Source: Chryseobacterium kimseyorum
GTDB taxonomy: Bacteria; Bacteroidota; Bacteroidia; Flavobacteriales; Weeksellaceae
Direction: 5' to 3'
Length of the DNA: 51,430 nt
NCBI RefSeq assembly: GCF_025971945.1
Contig: NZ_JAPDHW010000019.1
Location: 1-51,430, forward strand
Positions within the stretch are counted from its first letter, which is position 1. Each line of letters begins with the position of its first letter. The notes below the pieces were generated by a model. It searched no databases. It was not told where the DNA came from and saw only the letters and a program-made list of their open reading frames with translations. A program made the translations under genes and the position numbers. This document shows positions 42,048-50,635 of the stretch, piece after piece.

Positions 42048-43037
42048 TTATTTCTTTTTATTCAAAGCTTTTTCAACTTCATTTCCGCAAAGATCTTTGA
42101 TAGAGATTCCATAGATTTTTGCCTGCTGCGGAAGAATACTTGCGGGTGAAAAACCTGGGTTGGTATTCATTTCCAGCATATACGGAGTTCCATCCATTAA
42201 AATAAATTCACTTCTGGAAAATCCACTCATTCCTAAAGAATCGTAAGCTCTTTTTGCGATTTCTTCCACTCTTTTTGTGGTTTCAGCGTCAATCCTTGCC
42301 GGAGTAATTTCTTCAGAAGCTCCTTCGTATTTAGCTTCGTAGTCGAAGAATTCATTTTGAGGAACAATTTCTGTAATTCCCAAAACGATCGTCTCTCCTT
42401 TAAAATCTATGACACCTACAGAAACTTCCATTCCGTCGAGAAAACTTTCAATTAAAATTTCATCGTCTTCCTTAAAAGCGACTTCAGTGGCAGCAATAAG
42501 TTCAGACTGTTCTTTTACTTTAGAAATCCCAAGTGAAGATCCAGATTGATTAGGTTTTACGAAAACGGGAAGTCCAAGATTTTCAATAATTTCTTCAACG
42601 TTAATGTCTTCTCCTTTTCTGAGGTAAACACTTTTGGCTGAGGGAATTCCATATTTTGATAAGACGGCTAAGGTGTCTTTTTTATTAAACGTCAGGGCAC
42701 TTTGATAAAAGTCACATCCGGTATAAGTTTGACCGATTGCGTCCCAGTAAGCCTGCAGAATTCCGTTTTCACCGGGAGTTCCGTGGATGATATTGAAGCA
42801 AACGTCAAATTTTAAAGTTTCGGTATCGTTTATATTGACAGAAAAATCACCTTTATTAATAGGAAGTTTATTTTCATTTTCACCTAAAAAATACCATTCA
42901 TCTTTAAGAATGACAACTTTATATACATTATACTGATCTCTGTCTAAAGAATCATAGATCAACTGCCCACTTTTCAGGGAAACTTTATATTCGTCAGAAT
43001 AGCCTCCCATCACTACAGCAACGTGTTTTTTGCTCAT
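42048..43037 (-). CDS. ddl: D-alanine--D-alanine ligase
   Basis: A 329-residue ATP-grasp ligase that joins two D-alanines for peptidoglycan. Conserved boxes are VVMGGYSDEYKVSLKSG near the start, CFNIIHGTPGENGILQ, FVKPNQSGSSLGISKV, FSRSEFILMDGTPYMLEMN and NTNPGFSPASILPQQA. The gene is divergent from the PASTA gene, and the two -7 boxes are about 90 bases apart. Confidence 0.97.
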   Translation of the reverse strand: MSKKHVAVVMGGYSDEYKVSLKSGQLIYDSLDRDQYNVYKVVILKDEWYFLGENENKLPINKGDFSVNINDTETLKFDVCFNIIHGTPGENGILQAYWDAIGQTYTGCDFYQSALTFNKKDTLAVLSKYGIPSAKSVYLRKGEDINVEEIIENLGLPVFVKPNQSGSSLGISKVKEQSELIAATEVAFKEDDEILIESFLDGMEVSVGVIDFKGETIVLGITEIVPQNEFFDYEAKYEGASEEITPARIDAETTKRVEEIAKRAYDSLGMSGFSRSEFILMDGTPYMLEMNTNPGFSPASILPQQAKIYGISIKDLCGNEVEKALNKKK

Positions 43038-43058
43038 ATCCGTTTATATCATTTAAGG

Positions 43059-43066
43059 CAAATTTA
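43059..43066 (-). promoter_or_regulatory. -7 promoter box for ddl
   Basis: TAAATTTG on the minus strand lies 21 bases before the ddl ATG (43037). Confidence 0.55.
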
Positions 43067-43157
43067 ATGAAATTATATCACGCACGAATTGAATTTGTCA
43101 AAATTTGAAACAAATGCTAAATCTGTTAAATAAAAAGTGCAATCAAAAATTATTAGT

Positions 43158-43165
43158 TATATTTG
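43158..43165 (+). promoter_or_regulatory. -7 promoter box for the PASTA-protein gene
   Basis: TATATTTG lies 26 bases before ATG 43192. It is downstream of the TTG at 43105, so the longer frame from 43105 would not be transcribed whole. Confidence 0.6.
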
Positions 43166-43191
43166 CCGTTATAATTCAAGTATTTTCAAGT

Positions 43192-44241
43192 ATGCTTAAA
43201 TCACTTTTCAATTGGAAAGTTTTAGTTAATTTATTAGTGGCAATCGCTGTTTTCGTGGGATTGGTATGGCTTACATTTCGTTGGCTTGAGTACCATACAA
43301 ACCATGGGCAGGAGATTCCTGTTCCTAATATTGTTAATAAATCTGTACATGATGCTGTCAAAATTTTAGAAGACACAGGTCTTGACTATGAAGTAGACAG
43401 TGCTACCTATAATCCGAAATACAGACCTTTTCAGGTACTTCAGGTATATCCTGCGCCAGGATCACGTGTTAAAGACGGAAGAGCAATTACTTTAAAAGTT
43501 AATCCACGAAGCTGGGCGCCTGTGGCTGTGCCGGATGTAATCAATAAATATTCTGGTCTTGCATTCCAGAGATTGGATCAGGTAGGCTTGAAAGTTGGAG
43601 ATACTATTTTTGAGCCGAGTATCCAGAAAGATGCAGTTCTCAGAGTTTTATTTAAAGGAAATTCATTGAAGCCGGGTACAAAGATCCCAAGATTCTCTGT
43701 AGTTGATGTTGTAGTAGGCTCTGGACCATTGAGAAATATATCAATACCGAATGTGGTAGGTTTAACGGTGAAAGAAGCAAGAGCTTATATCGCCAGAAAT
43801 CTTTTTGAAGTTGGAATTGTAGAGCATGAAGATGGTGGCAAAGATGATTCTGATATTGTCTATTACCAAGATCCAGCTGCAGGTGATGCACGAGATCAGG
43901 GAATGCAGATTGACCTTTGGGCGAGTAAGAAAACTCCTGCAGAACTGCGTGACAGAATAGAACAGCTAAACTCTACTTACAGAATGAAAATCGATACCAC
44001 ACTTCCGCCGATAAGATACGAAGAGGTTCCTAATTTTCAGGACGAGCCAGTAACTGTGCCTCCACCACCTGTAACGCCAAAGCCAGCCAGCCCGAAACCT
44101 TCAGCTACTTCTACATCTAAGCCTGTAAGTTCGGTGAGAGCAACGGATACGAAGCCAAGGACAGCTACAGACAATGCGGCGAAGCAGACAGCAACACAAG
44201 TTACAGATAAGCCTAAAACAAAAAAGGTTACTATTCAGTAA
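43192..44241 (+). CDS. PASTA domain-containing membrane protein
   Basis: A 349-residue protein with a short cytoplasmic N-terminus, one membrane helix (about residues 11-31) and three periplasmic PASTA repeats: about 42-107 (IPVPNIVNKSVHDAVKILED), 112-180 (VAVPDVINKYSGLAFQRLDQ) and 185-252 (ISIPNVVGLTVKEARAYI). A Pro/Thr/Ser/Lys-rich tail follows. PASTA domains bind muropeptides or beta-lactams in some proteins; here there is no kinase or transpeptidase domain, so the role is open. It is divergent from ddl, a peptidoglycan gene, which fits a wall-related role. rluD follows after 69 bases, past a weak hairpin. Confidence 0.92.
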   Translation: MLKSLFNWKVLVNLLVAIAVFVGLVWLTFRWLEYHTNHGQEIPVPNIVNKSVHDAVKILEDTGLDYEVDSATYNPKYRPFQVLQVYPAPGSRVKDGRAITLKVNPRSWAPVAVPDVINKYSGLAFQRLDQVGLKVGDTIFEPSIQKDAVLRVLFKGNSLKPGTKIPRFSVVDVVVGSGPLRNISIPNVVGLTVKEARAYIARNLFEVGIVEHEDGGKDDSDIVYYQDPAAGDARDQGMQIDLWASKKTPAELRDRIEQLNSTYRMKIDTTLPPIRYEEVPNFQDEPVTVPPPPVTPKPASPKPSATSTSKPVSSVRATDTKPRTATDNAAKQTATQVTDKPKTKKVTIQ

Positions 44242-44263
44242 AAATTATATTGATAAAAAATTC

Positions 44264-44296
44264 AGGCTTCAACTTTAACATGTTGGAGCCTTTTAT
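44264..44296 (+). terminator. Weak terminator between the PASTA gene and rluD
   Basis: The stem aggcttcaac / gttggagcct (44264-44273, 44282-44291) has one G-T pair and only a four-T tail. Partial readthrough into rluD is likely. Confidence 0.6.
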
Positions 44297-44310
44297 GTAA
44301 AAAGACCGTA

Positions 44311-45375
44311 ATGACAGAAGATAACGAAGATTTTTTAGACGAAGAATTATTAGATCCAGGCAATGTAGATATTGATGAGGAAAACAAGGGTTTGTATGAG
44401 CATGTGAACATTACTGTTGATGGCAAGCAGGAACCCCTGAGAATAGATAAATTTCTTTTAAACTTCCGTCAGAATTCTTCAAGAAATAAAATTTCGCAAA
44501 CCTGCAGAGCCGGGAACGTTGTGGTTAACGGAAATCCTGTAAAGCAGAACTATCGCGTAAAGCCGGGAGATCAGATTTCATTACTGCTTGCGCATCCGCC
44601 GAGATTAAATGTAATTATTCCGCAGGATATCCCGATCAATATTGTTTATGAAGATGATGATCTGGTCGTGGTAGACAAAGATCCCGGAATGGTAGTGCAT
44701 CCCGGATTTGGAAACTGGGACGGAACCTTAGTCAATGCATTGGCTTTTCATTTTGATAAGAAAGGTGAGAAATCTGATTTGGATAGAGTAGGATTGGTGC
44801 ACAGGATTGACAAAGACACGTCCGGACTTTTGGTGATTGCCAAAAACGAATATGCACTGAGCTTTCTTGCCAAACAGTTTTTTGAAAGAAAAACCAAAAG
44901 ATTATACTGGGCATTTGTCTGGGGTAATGTGAAAGAAGATGAAGGCACCATTACGGGTCATATAGGAAGGCATCCTAAGAATAGAATGCAGATGTACACT
45001 TATGTAGACGGAAGTGCTGGGAAGCACGCCGTGACTCATTATAAAGTTTTGGAAAGATTTAAATACATGACCTGGGTAGAATGTAAGCTGGAAACAGGAA
45101 GAACTCACCAAATCCGTGCTCATTTCAAACATATCGGTCATACACTGTTTAATGATGAGAGATACGAAGGAAATGTCGCCCTTCGTGGAGTTAATCTTCC
45201 TAAGTATAAGCATTTTGTGAAAAATGTTTTCGAAATTTTACCGAGACATGCACTTCATGCCCACACTTTAGGATTTATACATCCCACGACTAAAAAGGAA
45301 TTGTATTTTGAGAGCCCAATGCCTCAAGATATGACGGATGCCGTAAAAAAATGGAGAAATTATTTAGAAAACTAA
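44311..45375 (+). CDS. rluD: RluD-family 23S rRNA pseudouridine synthase
   Basis: A 354-residue RluA/RluD-type synthase. An S4 RNA-binding domain lies at about residues 45-105 (LRIDKFLLNFRQNSSRNKIS). The catalytic motif HRIDKDTSGLLVIAKN (near residue 168) carries the essential Asp. GRTHQIRAHFKHIGH and RHALHAHTLGF complete the fold. Its N-terminus has an acidic extension of about 25 residues. By family it modifies 23S rRNA helix 69. It follows the PASTA gene after 69 bases. RluD rather than RluC is inferred from the S4 layout and is not proven. Confidence 0.92.
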   Translation: MTEDNEDFLDEELLDPGNVDIDEENKGLYEHVNITVDGKQEPLRIDKFLLNFRQNSSRNKISQTCRAGNVVVNGNPVKQNYRVKPGDQISLLLAHPPRLNVIIPQDIPINIVYEDDDLVVVDKDPGMVVHPGFGNWDGTLVNALAFHFDKKGEKSDLDRVGLVHRIDKDTSGLLVIAKNEYALSFLAKQFFERKTKRLYWAFVWGNVKEDEGTITGHIGRHPKNRMQMYTYVDGSAGKHAVTHYKVLERFKYMTWVECKLETGRTHQIRAHFKHIGHTLFNDERYEGNVALRGVNLPKYKHFVKNVFEILPRHALHAHTLGFIHPTTKKELYFESPMPQDMTDAVKKWRNYLEN

Positions 45376-45395
45376 AAATATATTGAGAATTTTTT

Positions 45396-45403
45396 TATAT
45401 TTG
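45396..45403 (+). promoter_or_regulatory. -7 promoter box for the PorP/SprF-like gene
   Basis: TATATTTG lies 23 bases before ATG 45427 and just after the rluD stop. Confidence 0.6.
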
Positions 45404-45426
45404 TTGAATTGAAATCAAGATTTGTT

Positions 45427-46377
45427 ATGAGAAAACTATATGCTATCGTATGTTTAGCTCTTTTGTCTAATGCGTACAAAGCACAAGAATCATTACCATA
45501 CTATCAGCAATATCTATTAGATGGTGAGTTCCTGTTCAACCCTGCACAATATGGTAAAACGGACTATGTACAGCTTAATCTAAACTATCAACAACAATTT
45601 TCAAAATTTAGCGAGTCTCCGAACGTTCAGTCTGTCGGGATTAATGCTAATATTTTTGATAGAGTGGGAGCGGGTATTTCCGTTTTTAGAGATAGCAACG
45701 GTCCTATATCTGCAGGTGGTATTACAGCGGGAGCTTCTTACTTCATCCCTCTAAGCAGTGATGGTGAAAGAAAAGATCAGTTTTCTTTTGGTACAAGTGT
45801 TAATTTTTATAATATGAATTTTGACTATTCTAAAATTAATACTGAAGACGGTTACGATCCTTTATTACAAGGAAACGAGAGTAACATCTTTATGGCATAT
45901 GCAAACTTCGGTTTAGCTGCTACCTACAAAGGTTTATTTGGAGGTGTTTCTGTAAACGATATTGCATTAAGCAACGACGAATCTATCGTTAACAACTACG
46001 AGCCATCGCCAATCAAATTCTTCTTAAACTTAGGATACGACTGGAAAATTGCAGACAATATTGCGATTACTCCTTCAGCATTAATCAATTTAAATACCAA
46101 CTCTACAAGAATGATGGATTTAAACTTGATGGCTACATTCTCTAATGACATCAATGCATTCTCTTTCGGGGTAAGCTACAGAGGTGTTCAAAACAGATTT
46201 GACAACCAACAGTTGAGTATTTCACCAATTGTAAAAGTAAGATTCAACAAATTTATGGTGGGTGCTACTTACAACCTGGGAATGTCTGACATTCAGGAAT
46301 ATGGTGGAAACAGCTTCATGATTGGTTTGGGTTATAACTTTGATAACTTTATTAATCATAGAGGATTTAGATATTAA
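45427..46377 (+). CDS. PorP/SprF family type IX secretion membrane protein
   Basis: A 316-residue outer-membrane beta barrel with a signal peptide (MRKLYAIVCLALLSNAYKAQ). It opens with the family block LPYYQQYLLDGEFLFNPAQYG, then LNLNYQQQFSKFSESPN, and ends with strands MVGATYNLGMSD and FMIGLGYNF followed by the aromatic RGFRY end. PorP/SprF proteins are the outer-membrane partners of T9SS-secreted proteins, notably the SprB-type adhesins with a C-terminal type B domain. No cargo gene is adjacent here. ATG 45427 is chosen over a TTG at 45409, because the TTG precedes the signal peptide. Confidence 0.92.
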   Translation: MRKLYAIVCLALLSNAYKAQESLPYYQQYLLDGEFLFNPAQYGKTDYVQLNLNYQQQFSKFSESPNVQSVGINANIFDRVGAGISVFRDSNGPISAGGITAGASYFIPLSSDGERKDQFSFGTSVNFYNMNFDYSKINTEDGYDPLLQGNESNIFMAYANFGLAATYKGLFGGVSVNDIALSNDESIVNNYEPSPIKFFLNLGYDWKIADNIAITPSALINLNTNSTRMMDLNLMATFSNDINAFSFGVSYRGVQNRFDNQQLSISPIVKVRFNKFMVGATYNLGMSDIQEYGGNSFMIGLGYNFDNFINHRGFRY

Positions 46378-46393
46378 TCTGATTTAAATTAAA

Positions 46394-46401
46394 TAAATTT
46401 G
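46394..46401 (+). promoter_or_regulatory. -7 promoter box for hemW, abutting a terminator
   Basis: A perfect TAAATTTG ends one base before the terminator hairpin at 46402. Initiation a few bases downstream would start inside the left stem arm, leaving a hemW mRNA that cannot form the full hairpin. Confidence 0.55.
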
Positions 46402-46429
46402 AGCTCTGAAATTTTTCAGAGCTTTTTTT
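46402..46429 (+). terminator. Terminator of the PorP/SprF-like gene, ending at the hemW ATG
   Basis: The stem agctctgaa / ttcagagct (46402-46410, 46415-46423) is followed by a T-run that ends at the base before the hemW start codon (46430). Confidence 0.85.
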
Positions 46430-47554
46430 ATGATCTACATTCACATTCCTTTCTGCAAACAGAAGTGCAGTTATTGCAATTTTCACTTTTCAACGTCTTT
46501 AAATTTTAAAGATGAAATGCTTTCTGCAATGAAAAAGGAAATTTTTCTACGAAAAGATGAGCTTCAGAATAAAAATTTGAAGTCACTGTATTTCGGTGGC
46601 GGTACCCCTTCTATACTTTCTGGCGATGAAATCAAGTCTTTGATTGATGAAGTTCTCAAATATTACGACTTTAACTCAGATATTGAAATCACTTTAGAGG
46701 CAAACCCAGATGATTTAGATAAAAACTTCTTAAAACAGCTGTCCACTTCATCGGTAAATCGACTGTCAATTGGAACGCAGAGTTTCTTCGATGAAGATTT
46801 AAGGTTGATGAATCGTGCACATAATGCTTCGGACGCTGAAGGTTCCATAAAAAGAGCTCAGGATTTTGGCTTTGAAAATTTAAGTATTGACTTAATTTAC
46901 GGTTCGCCAACTTCAAGTTTAGAAATTTGGAAACAAAATTTAAACAAAACCATTGCGCTTGAAGTTCCCCATATTTCCTCATACGCCCTGACCGTGGAAC
47001 CCAAGACTGCTTTAGAAAAATGGATTGCGAATGGAAAAGTTTCCAATCCTAAAGAAGAAGAGCAGAACAGAGAATTTTATTATATGATTGACTTTTTAAA
47101 AGATCATGAATTTGAGCACTATGAAATCTCTAACTTTGCTAAAAAAGGTTTTCATTCAAGACATAATTCTGCCTATTGGAAGTATACTGAATATTTGGGA
47201 ATTGGTCCTTCTGCACATTCCTACAACGGATTTGACGCAAGAAGCTGGAATATTGCCAACAACCAACAGTATATTAGAAAATTAGACTCCAATCTTTTAG
47301 CTAAAGAGACTGAAATCCTGTCACCGAAAGATCAGTTTAACGAAATGATTATGATTGGCCTCAGAACAACCTGGGGCGTTGACCTCGAAAGTTTACAAAA
47401 TAAATTTAAAGAAGATATTTTAGACCAGTTTCAGAAAGAAATCCAACAGAAGCTTGCAGATGGAATTTTAATTGAAGAAAATAATCATCTCAAAATTCCT
47501 GAAAAACACTGGTTTATGGCAGATGGAATTGCTTCAGATTTGTTTCAGGTTTAG
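46430..47554 (+). CDS. hemW: Radical SAM heme chaperone HemW
   Basis: A 374-residue HemW (formerly annotated as oxygen-independent coproporphyrinogen oxidase-like), which transfers heme to respiratory proteins. The radical SAM cluster motif is CKQKCSYCNF near residue 9. YFGGGTPSIL, LEANPDDL, RLSIGTQSFFDEDL, DLIYGSPTSSLEIW and HYEISNFAKKGFHSRHN follow. It lacks the HemN-specific N-terminal extension, supporting HemW. Its ATG comes immediately after a terminator T-run, so there is little room for a ribosome binding site other than the T-rich tract itself. Confidence 0.95.
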   Translation: MIYIHIPFCKQKCSYCNFHFSTSLNFKDEMLSAMKKEIFLRKDELQNKNLKSLYFGGGTPSILSGDEIKSLIDEVLKYYDFNSDIEITLEANPDDLDKNFLKQLSTSSVNRLSIGTQSFFDEDLRLMNRAHNASDAEGSIKRAQDFGFENLSIDLIYGSPTSSLEIWKQNLNKTIALEVPHISSYALTVEPKTALEKWIANGKVSNPKEEEQNREFYYMIDFLKDHEFEHYEISNFAKKGFHSRHNSAYWKYTEYLGIGPSAHSYNGFDARSWNIANNQQYIRKLDSNLLAKETEILSPKDQFNEMIMIGLRTTWGVDLESLQNKFKEDILDQFQKEIQQKLADGILIEENNHLKIPEKHWFMADGIASDLFQV

Positions 47555-47636
47555 CTGGAGAGTCAAAATTCAGAGGTCGATCCATAGGTTTGTAAAAAAC
47601 TTCCCGACTCCGACATTCTGCATCCAACAATTTCAC

Positions 47637-47644
47637 TATTTTTG
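47637..47644 (+). promoter_or_regulatory. -7 promoter box for murI
   Basis: TATTTTTG is a TAnnTTTG match, 18 bases before the murI TTG start. Confidence 0.5.
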
Positions 47645-47662
47645 CACTAAATTTCACTTCGT

Positions 47663-48493
47663 TTGAAAACTAAAAAACAGGATTATTCGCATCTTTCGCC
47701 TCAACAGCCTATCGGAATTTTTGATAGTGGTGTGGGTGGATTAACGGTTGCCAAAGAAATCAAAAGACTTCTTCCGAATGAAGATCTGATCTATTTCGGA
47801 GATACCAAACATCTTCCTTACGGTGAAAAATCTAAAGAAGCGATCATCGGGTACGCAACAAAGATCACGAATTTCTTACTGGAGCAAAACTGTAAAGCTA
47901 TTGTAATAGCCTGCAATACCGCAACGGCAAATGCTTTGAATGAAGTAATGGAAGCTGTTGCCGGAAAAGTTCCCGTGATTGACGTAATCAACCCAGTTGC
48001 TGAAAAAGTAGCGTATGAAATTCACAATAATGTAGGGGTCATTGCAACTAAGGCTACGGTGAATTCTGGTCTTTACAAAAAAAGCATCAGGAAGCACAAT
48101 AAGTTTATCAAAGTAGATGAACTGGCGACACCGCTGTTGGTTCCCGCGATTGAAGAAGGTTTCAAAAATCACCCGATTACCCACTCAATTATTTACAATT
48201 ATCTGAGCAATGCCAAGCTTAAAAATATCGAGACGCTGATCCTAGGCTGTACACATTATCCTTTACTGATTGATGAGATTAAACAGTATTACGGAAACCG
48301 TGTACGGGTAATAGATTCTCCCAATATTGTAGCCAATCACCTGAATATTATTTTAGATAAATATCATTTGCTCAATACAGGCAATCCAAAGGCGACTTAC
48401 CAGTTTTACCTATCGGATATTACCAAAAACTTTGAGAAAATTTCAAAAAAGTTCTTCGGGAAAAGTATAGATTTAGAAATGAAGGTTTTATAG
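47663..48493 (+). CDS. murI: Glutamate racemase
   Basis: A 276-residue MurI that makes D-glutamate for peptidoglycan. The two catalytic cysteines are in VIACNTATANAL and LGCTHYPLL. IGIFDSGVGGLTVAKEI opens the conserved part. The start is a TTG at 47663: the frame has an upstream stop at 47648-47650 and no in-frame ATG before the conserved block, so this is an unusual but well-supported start. A promoter box precedes it. The gene ends just before the gggct-aa-agccc hairpin, which serves as its terminator. Confidence 0.95.
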   Translation: MKTKKQDYSHLSPQQPIGIFDSGVGGLTVAKEIKRLLPNEDLIYFGDTKHLPYGEKSKEAIIGYATKITNFLLEQNCKAIVIACNTATANALNEVMEAVAGKVPVIDVINPVAEKVAYEIHNNVGVIATKATVNSGLYKKSIRKHNKFIKVDELATPLLVPAIEEGFKNHPITHSIIYNYLSNAKLKNIETLILGCTHYPLLIDEIKQYYGNRVRVIDSPNIVANHLNIILDKYHLLNTGNPKATYQFYLSDITKNFEKISKKFFGKSIDLEMKVL

Positions 48494-48520
48494 AAAATTA
48501 ATGATTATTATATCAATAAA

Positions 48521-48574
48521 AACGGGCTAAAGCCCTTTTTTTTATGCAGTGTCGATGGCTTTAGCCAAAATCTA
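48521..48574. repeat. gggctttagccc dispersed element, copy 2, serving as terminator
   Basis: acgggct-aa-agccc (48522-48535) is followed by eight T residues. ggctttagccaaaatcta (48557-48574) is identical to the second block of the copy at 30358-30375. The hairpin sits between convergent murI and the nitroreductase gene. On the minus strand it is also followed by a T-rich tract, so it can act as a bidirectional terminator. Confidence 0.85.
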
Positions 48575-48585
48575 AAATCCAGATT

Positions 48586-49185
48586 TTAAATTTCACTAAT
48601 AATTTTTTCTGAATTTAATCTCTTTTTCGGAGTAATGGTCAGTTGGTTATGATCTTCTTCAGACTTTTCGCCAATGGCTACGGCAAAAACAGATTCGTAA
48701 TTTGGATTATTGATGATCGAATCATACTGATCAGCCTGAATACCTTCCATTGGGGTAGAATCGATTTCCATATCTGCGCAGGCTGAAAGAAATACACCCA
48801 GCGAAAGATAAACCTGGTGGGTCATCCAGGATTTGATATATTCTTCGCCTTTTGGTTTTACAAGAGTGTTATAAAAATTTACTCCCACTTCGTTAAGATA
48901 TTCGTGCATTTGGTTTTCGAAGTGTTCTGAGCTTTTCAGCACCTGAAAAACGATCACATGACTGCAGTCGATTACTTTTTGTTTGTTGTGGTAAGAAAAT
49001 TCAGATAATTGCTCTTTAATCTCCTGTGTTTTAATAAATACAAAATTCCAGGGCTGACTGTTGATTGAGGACGGACTCAAATTCAATATCCCTTTCAATT
49101 CATCAATTTTCTCCTGGCTAATTTTAACTTGAGGATTGTATTTTTTTACCGCATACCGGTTTTTTATTTTATCTAAAAAGCTCAT
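48586..49185 (-). CDS. Nitroreductase family NAD(P)H oxidoreductase
   Basis: A 199-residue flavoprotein of the NfsB/nitroreductase fold. FMN-binding features are RYAVKKYNPQVKISQEKIDE at the N-terminus, LSPSSINSQPWNFVFI near residue 37, SLGVFLSACADMEIDSTPM and FAVAIGEKSEED near the C-terminus. Probable substrates are quinones or nitro compounds. A terminator overlapping the 3' end of rsmD lies upstream, so it is probably transcribed on its own. Confidence 0.94.
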   Translation of the reverse strand: MSFLDKIKNRYAVKKYNPQVKISQEKIDELKGILNLSPSSINSQPWNFVFIKTQEIKEQLSEFSYHNKQKVIDCSHVIVFQVLKSSEHFENQMHEYLNEVGVNFYNTLVKPKGEEYIKSWMTHQVYLSLGVFLSACADMEIDSTPMEGIQADQYDSIINNPNYESVFAVAIGEKSEEDHNQLTITPKKRLNSEKIISEI

Positions 49186-49213
49186 CGTTATTCATTTATA
49201 CCTACTAAATTAA

Positions 49214-49244
49214 ACAAAAAAAATCAGGAATTAATTTTCCTGAT
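49214..49244 (-). terminator. Terminator overlapping the end of rsmD
   Basis: On the minus strand the stem atcaggaa / ttcctgat (49237-49244 with 49223-49230) runs into TTTTTTTTG. The first arm includes the last codons of rsmD. Confidence 0.88.
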
Positions 49245-49827
49245 GATCTGTTTCTTCTAAATCTGTTTCCTCTTCCTCAATAGGTTCAAAAAAGCTGAAG
49301 GTTATATTTCCATACTTTCGGCTGTCAACCAAATTCGGATGATCAAGTTTCATTCTGCTTTGATGTTCTACGATGAAAACTCCGTTCGGTTTCAGATATT
49401 TATTTTTTAGAACCAAAGAAATCAGTTCCATATATTTTTTCTCTTCAGTTTCAAATGGTGCATCAGAGAAAACAATCTCGTAAGACTTTTTATTTCTGAA
49501 TTTTTTCAGCCAGTCAAAAACATCGCCACGCTGCACACTTACATTTAAGCTAAATCCAAGTTCTGCAGCAGTAGAATTTAAAAATGAAGTATGTTTAGGG
49601 TTTAATTCAACTGAAGTGACATCTTTGCAGCCTCTGGACGCAAATTCGAAAGTGATAGAGCCAATTCCTGCGAAAAGATCCAGCACAGAGCTCGCCTGCA
49701 TATCGTATTTATTTTCGATGATGCTGAACAAAGCTTCTTTCGCAAAATCGGTGGTCGGTCTTACGTCAAAGTTTTTAGGAGCGGCTATTTTTTTGGCTTT
49801 CCACTTGCCGGCAATTATTCTGTACAT
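49231..49827 (-). CDS. rsmD: 16S rRNA (guanine-N2)-methyltransferase RsmD
   Basis: A 198-residue SAM-dependent methyltransferase. It has IIAGKWKAKKI at the start, RPTTDFAKEALFSII, the SAM-binding VLDLFAGIGSITFEFASRG, VELNPKH and the catalytic-loop region EIVFSDAPFE. RsmD and related N-methyltransferases normally have (N/D)PP(Y/F) at the catalytic loop; here it reads DAPF. An acidic tail of about 15 residues ends the protein. It lies downstream of the DUF3822 gene on the same strand, a linkage I have seen repeatedly in Bacteroidota. Confidence 0.94.
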   Translation of the reverse strand: MYRIIAGKWKAKKIAAPKNFDVRPTTDFAKEALFSIIENKYDMQASSVLDLFAGIGSITFEFASRGCKDVTSVELNPKHTSFLNSTAAELGFSLNVSVQRGDVFDWLKKFRNKKSYEIVFSDAPFETEEKKYMELISLVLKNKYLKPNGVFIVEHQSRMKLDHPNLVDSRKYGNITFSFFEPIEEEETDLEETDHQEN

Positions 49828-49900
49828 TTTTTTTAGGTTTTAGGTAGTAGATTATAGGTAAGCAGAAAAGGACTAAGTTCTGAAATCTGCGTCCTGCAAC

Positions 49901-50617
49901 CTAATTTAGAATGAAATTCTTATTCGGAATATTATCAAAAACAATTTTTATATTCTTCACAAACTTCTGAAGTTCTGAAATAAATGTTTCGTTTTCTGTC
50001 GTTTCTCCGTACACATAGAAATTGGTGTCGTTGATGCCGAAACCGATTTTGCTTAAAGTAAACATCACGAAGTAAAGAAAATCCACTTCAGAGTTCACGT
50101 CAAGATTGTTGTACAAAATCACCTTTTTGTTGGCAATCGCAAAAAACTCACACTGGTTATGATAAAGATTAATATGAATTTCTTTGTTGTTTTTATTTTG
50201 TATTGAATTTAAAAACTTCTCTCCCGAAAAATTGAACTTCACAGGGATTGAGAGATCTTTAATTTTGGAGTACAAATCCTTAGGAAAAGTATAATAAAAC
50301 TGAACCTGAAATTTCTTATTCACCGACAGCATCAATTCCTCTTTTTCCTTATCAACAGGAGCGTTGAAAGCGATCAGGTCATATCCTGCATCGTGCTCAG
50401 AAAAACCTTCCGGCATCAAAGTAAAATGATTGAGTGCCGAAATTACAGATACTTCATCATATCTTTGTTTCAGCAAAGCTTCCTCCAGTTTATCAGCGAT
50501 AAAATTTGCGGGAGATTCTTCATTCACGAGATAAGACTTCTCCTCCAAAACATTTTTGTTCTTGGAAATCTGATAAATCAGCCCGTCTTTTGTAAAAAGT
50601 AAAGTAAGTACGTTCAT
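49901..50617 (-). CDS. DUF3822 family protein
   Basis: A 238-residue protein of the Bacteroidota-specific DUF3822 family. It opens MNVLTLLFTKDGLIYQISKN and has LPEGFSEHD-like MPEGFSEHDAGYDLIAFNAP, then INLYHNQCEFFAIANKKVIL, then NTFNYKTEED-type NNLDVNSEVDFLYFVMFTLS. The layout (two ribonuclease-H-like halves) suggests an actin/ASKHA-like fold, which is inference. The function is unknown. It sits between the Smr gene (18 bases upstream) and rsmD (73 bases downstream), which suggests a link to rRNA modification. Confidence 0.88.
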   Translation of the reverse strand: MNVLTLLFTKDGLIYQISKNKNVLEEKSYLVNEESPANFIADKLEEALLKQRYDEVSVISALNHFTLMPEGFSEHDAGYDLIAFNAPVDKEKEELMLSVNKKFQVQFYYTFPKDLYSKIKDLSIPVKFNFSGEKFLNSIQNKNNKEIHINLYHNQCEFFAIANKKVILYNNLDVNSEVDFLYFVMFTLSKIGFGINDTNFYVYGETTENETFISELQKFVKNIKIVFDNIPNKNFILN

Positions 50618-50635
50618 ATAACAATTGCTACAAAT

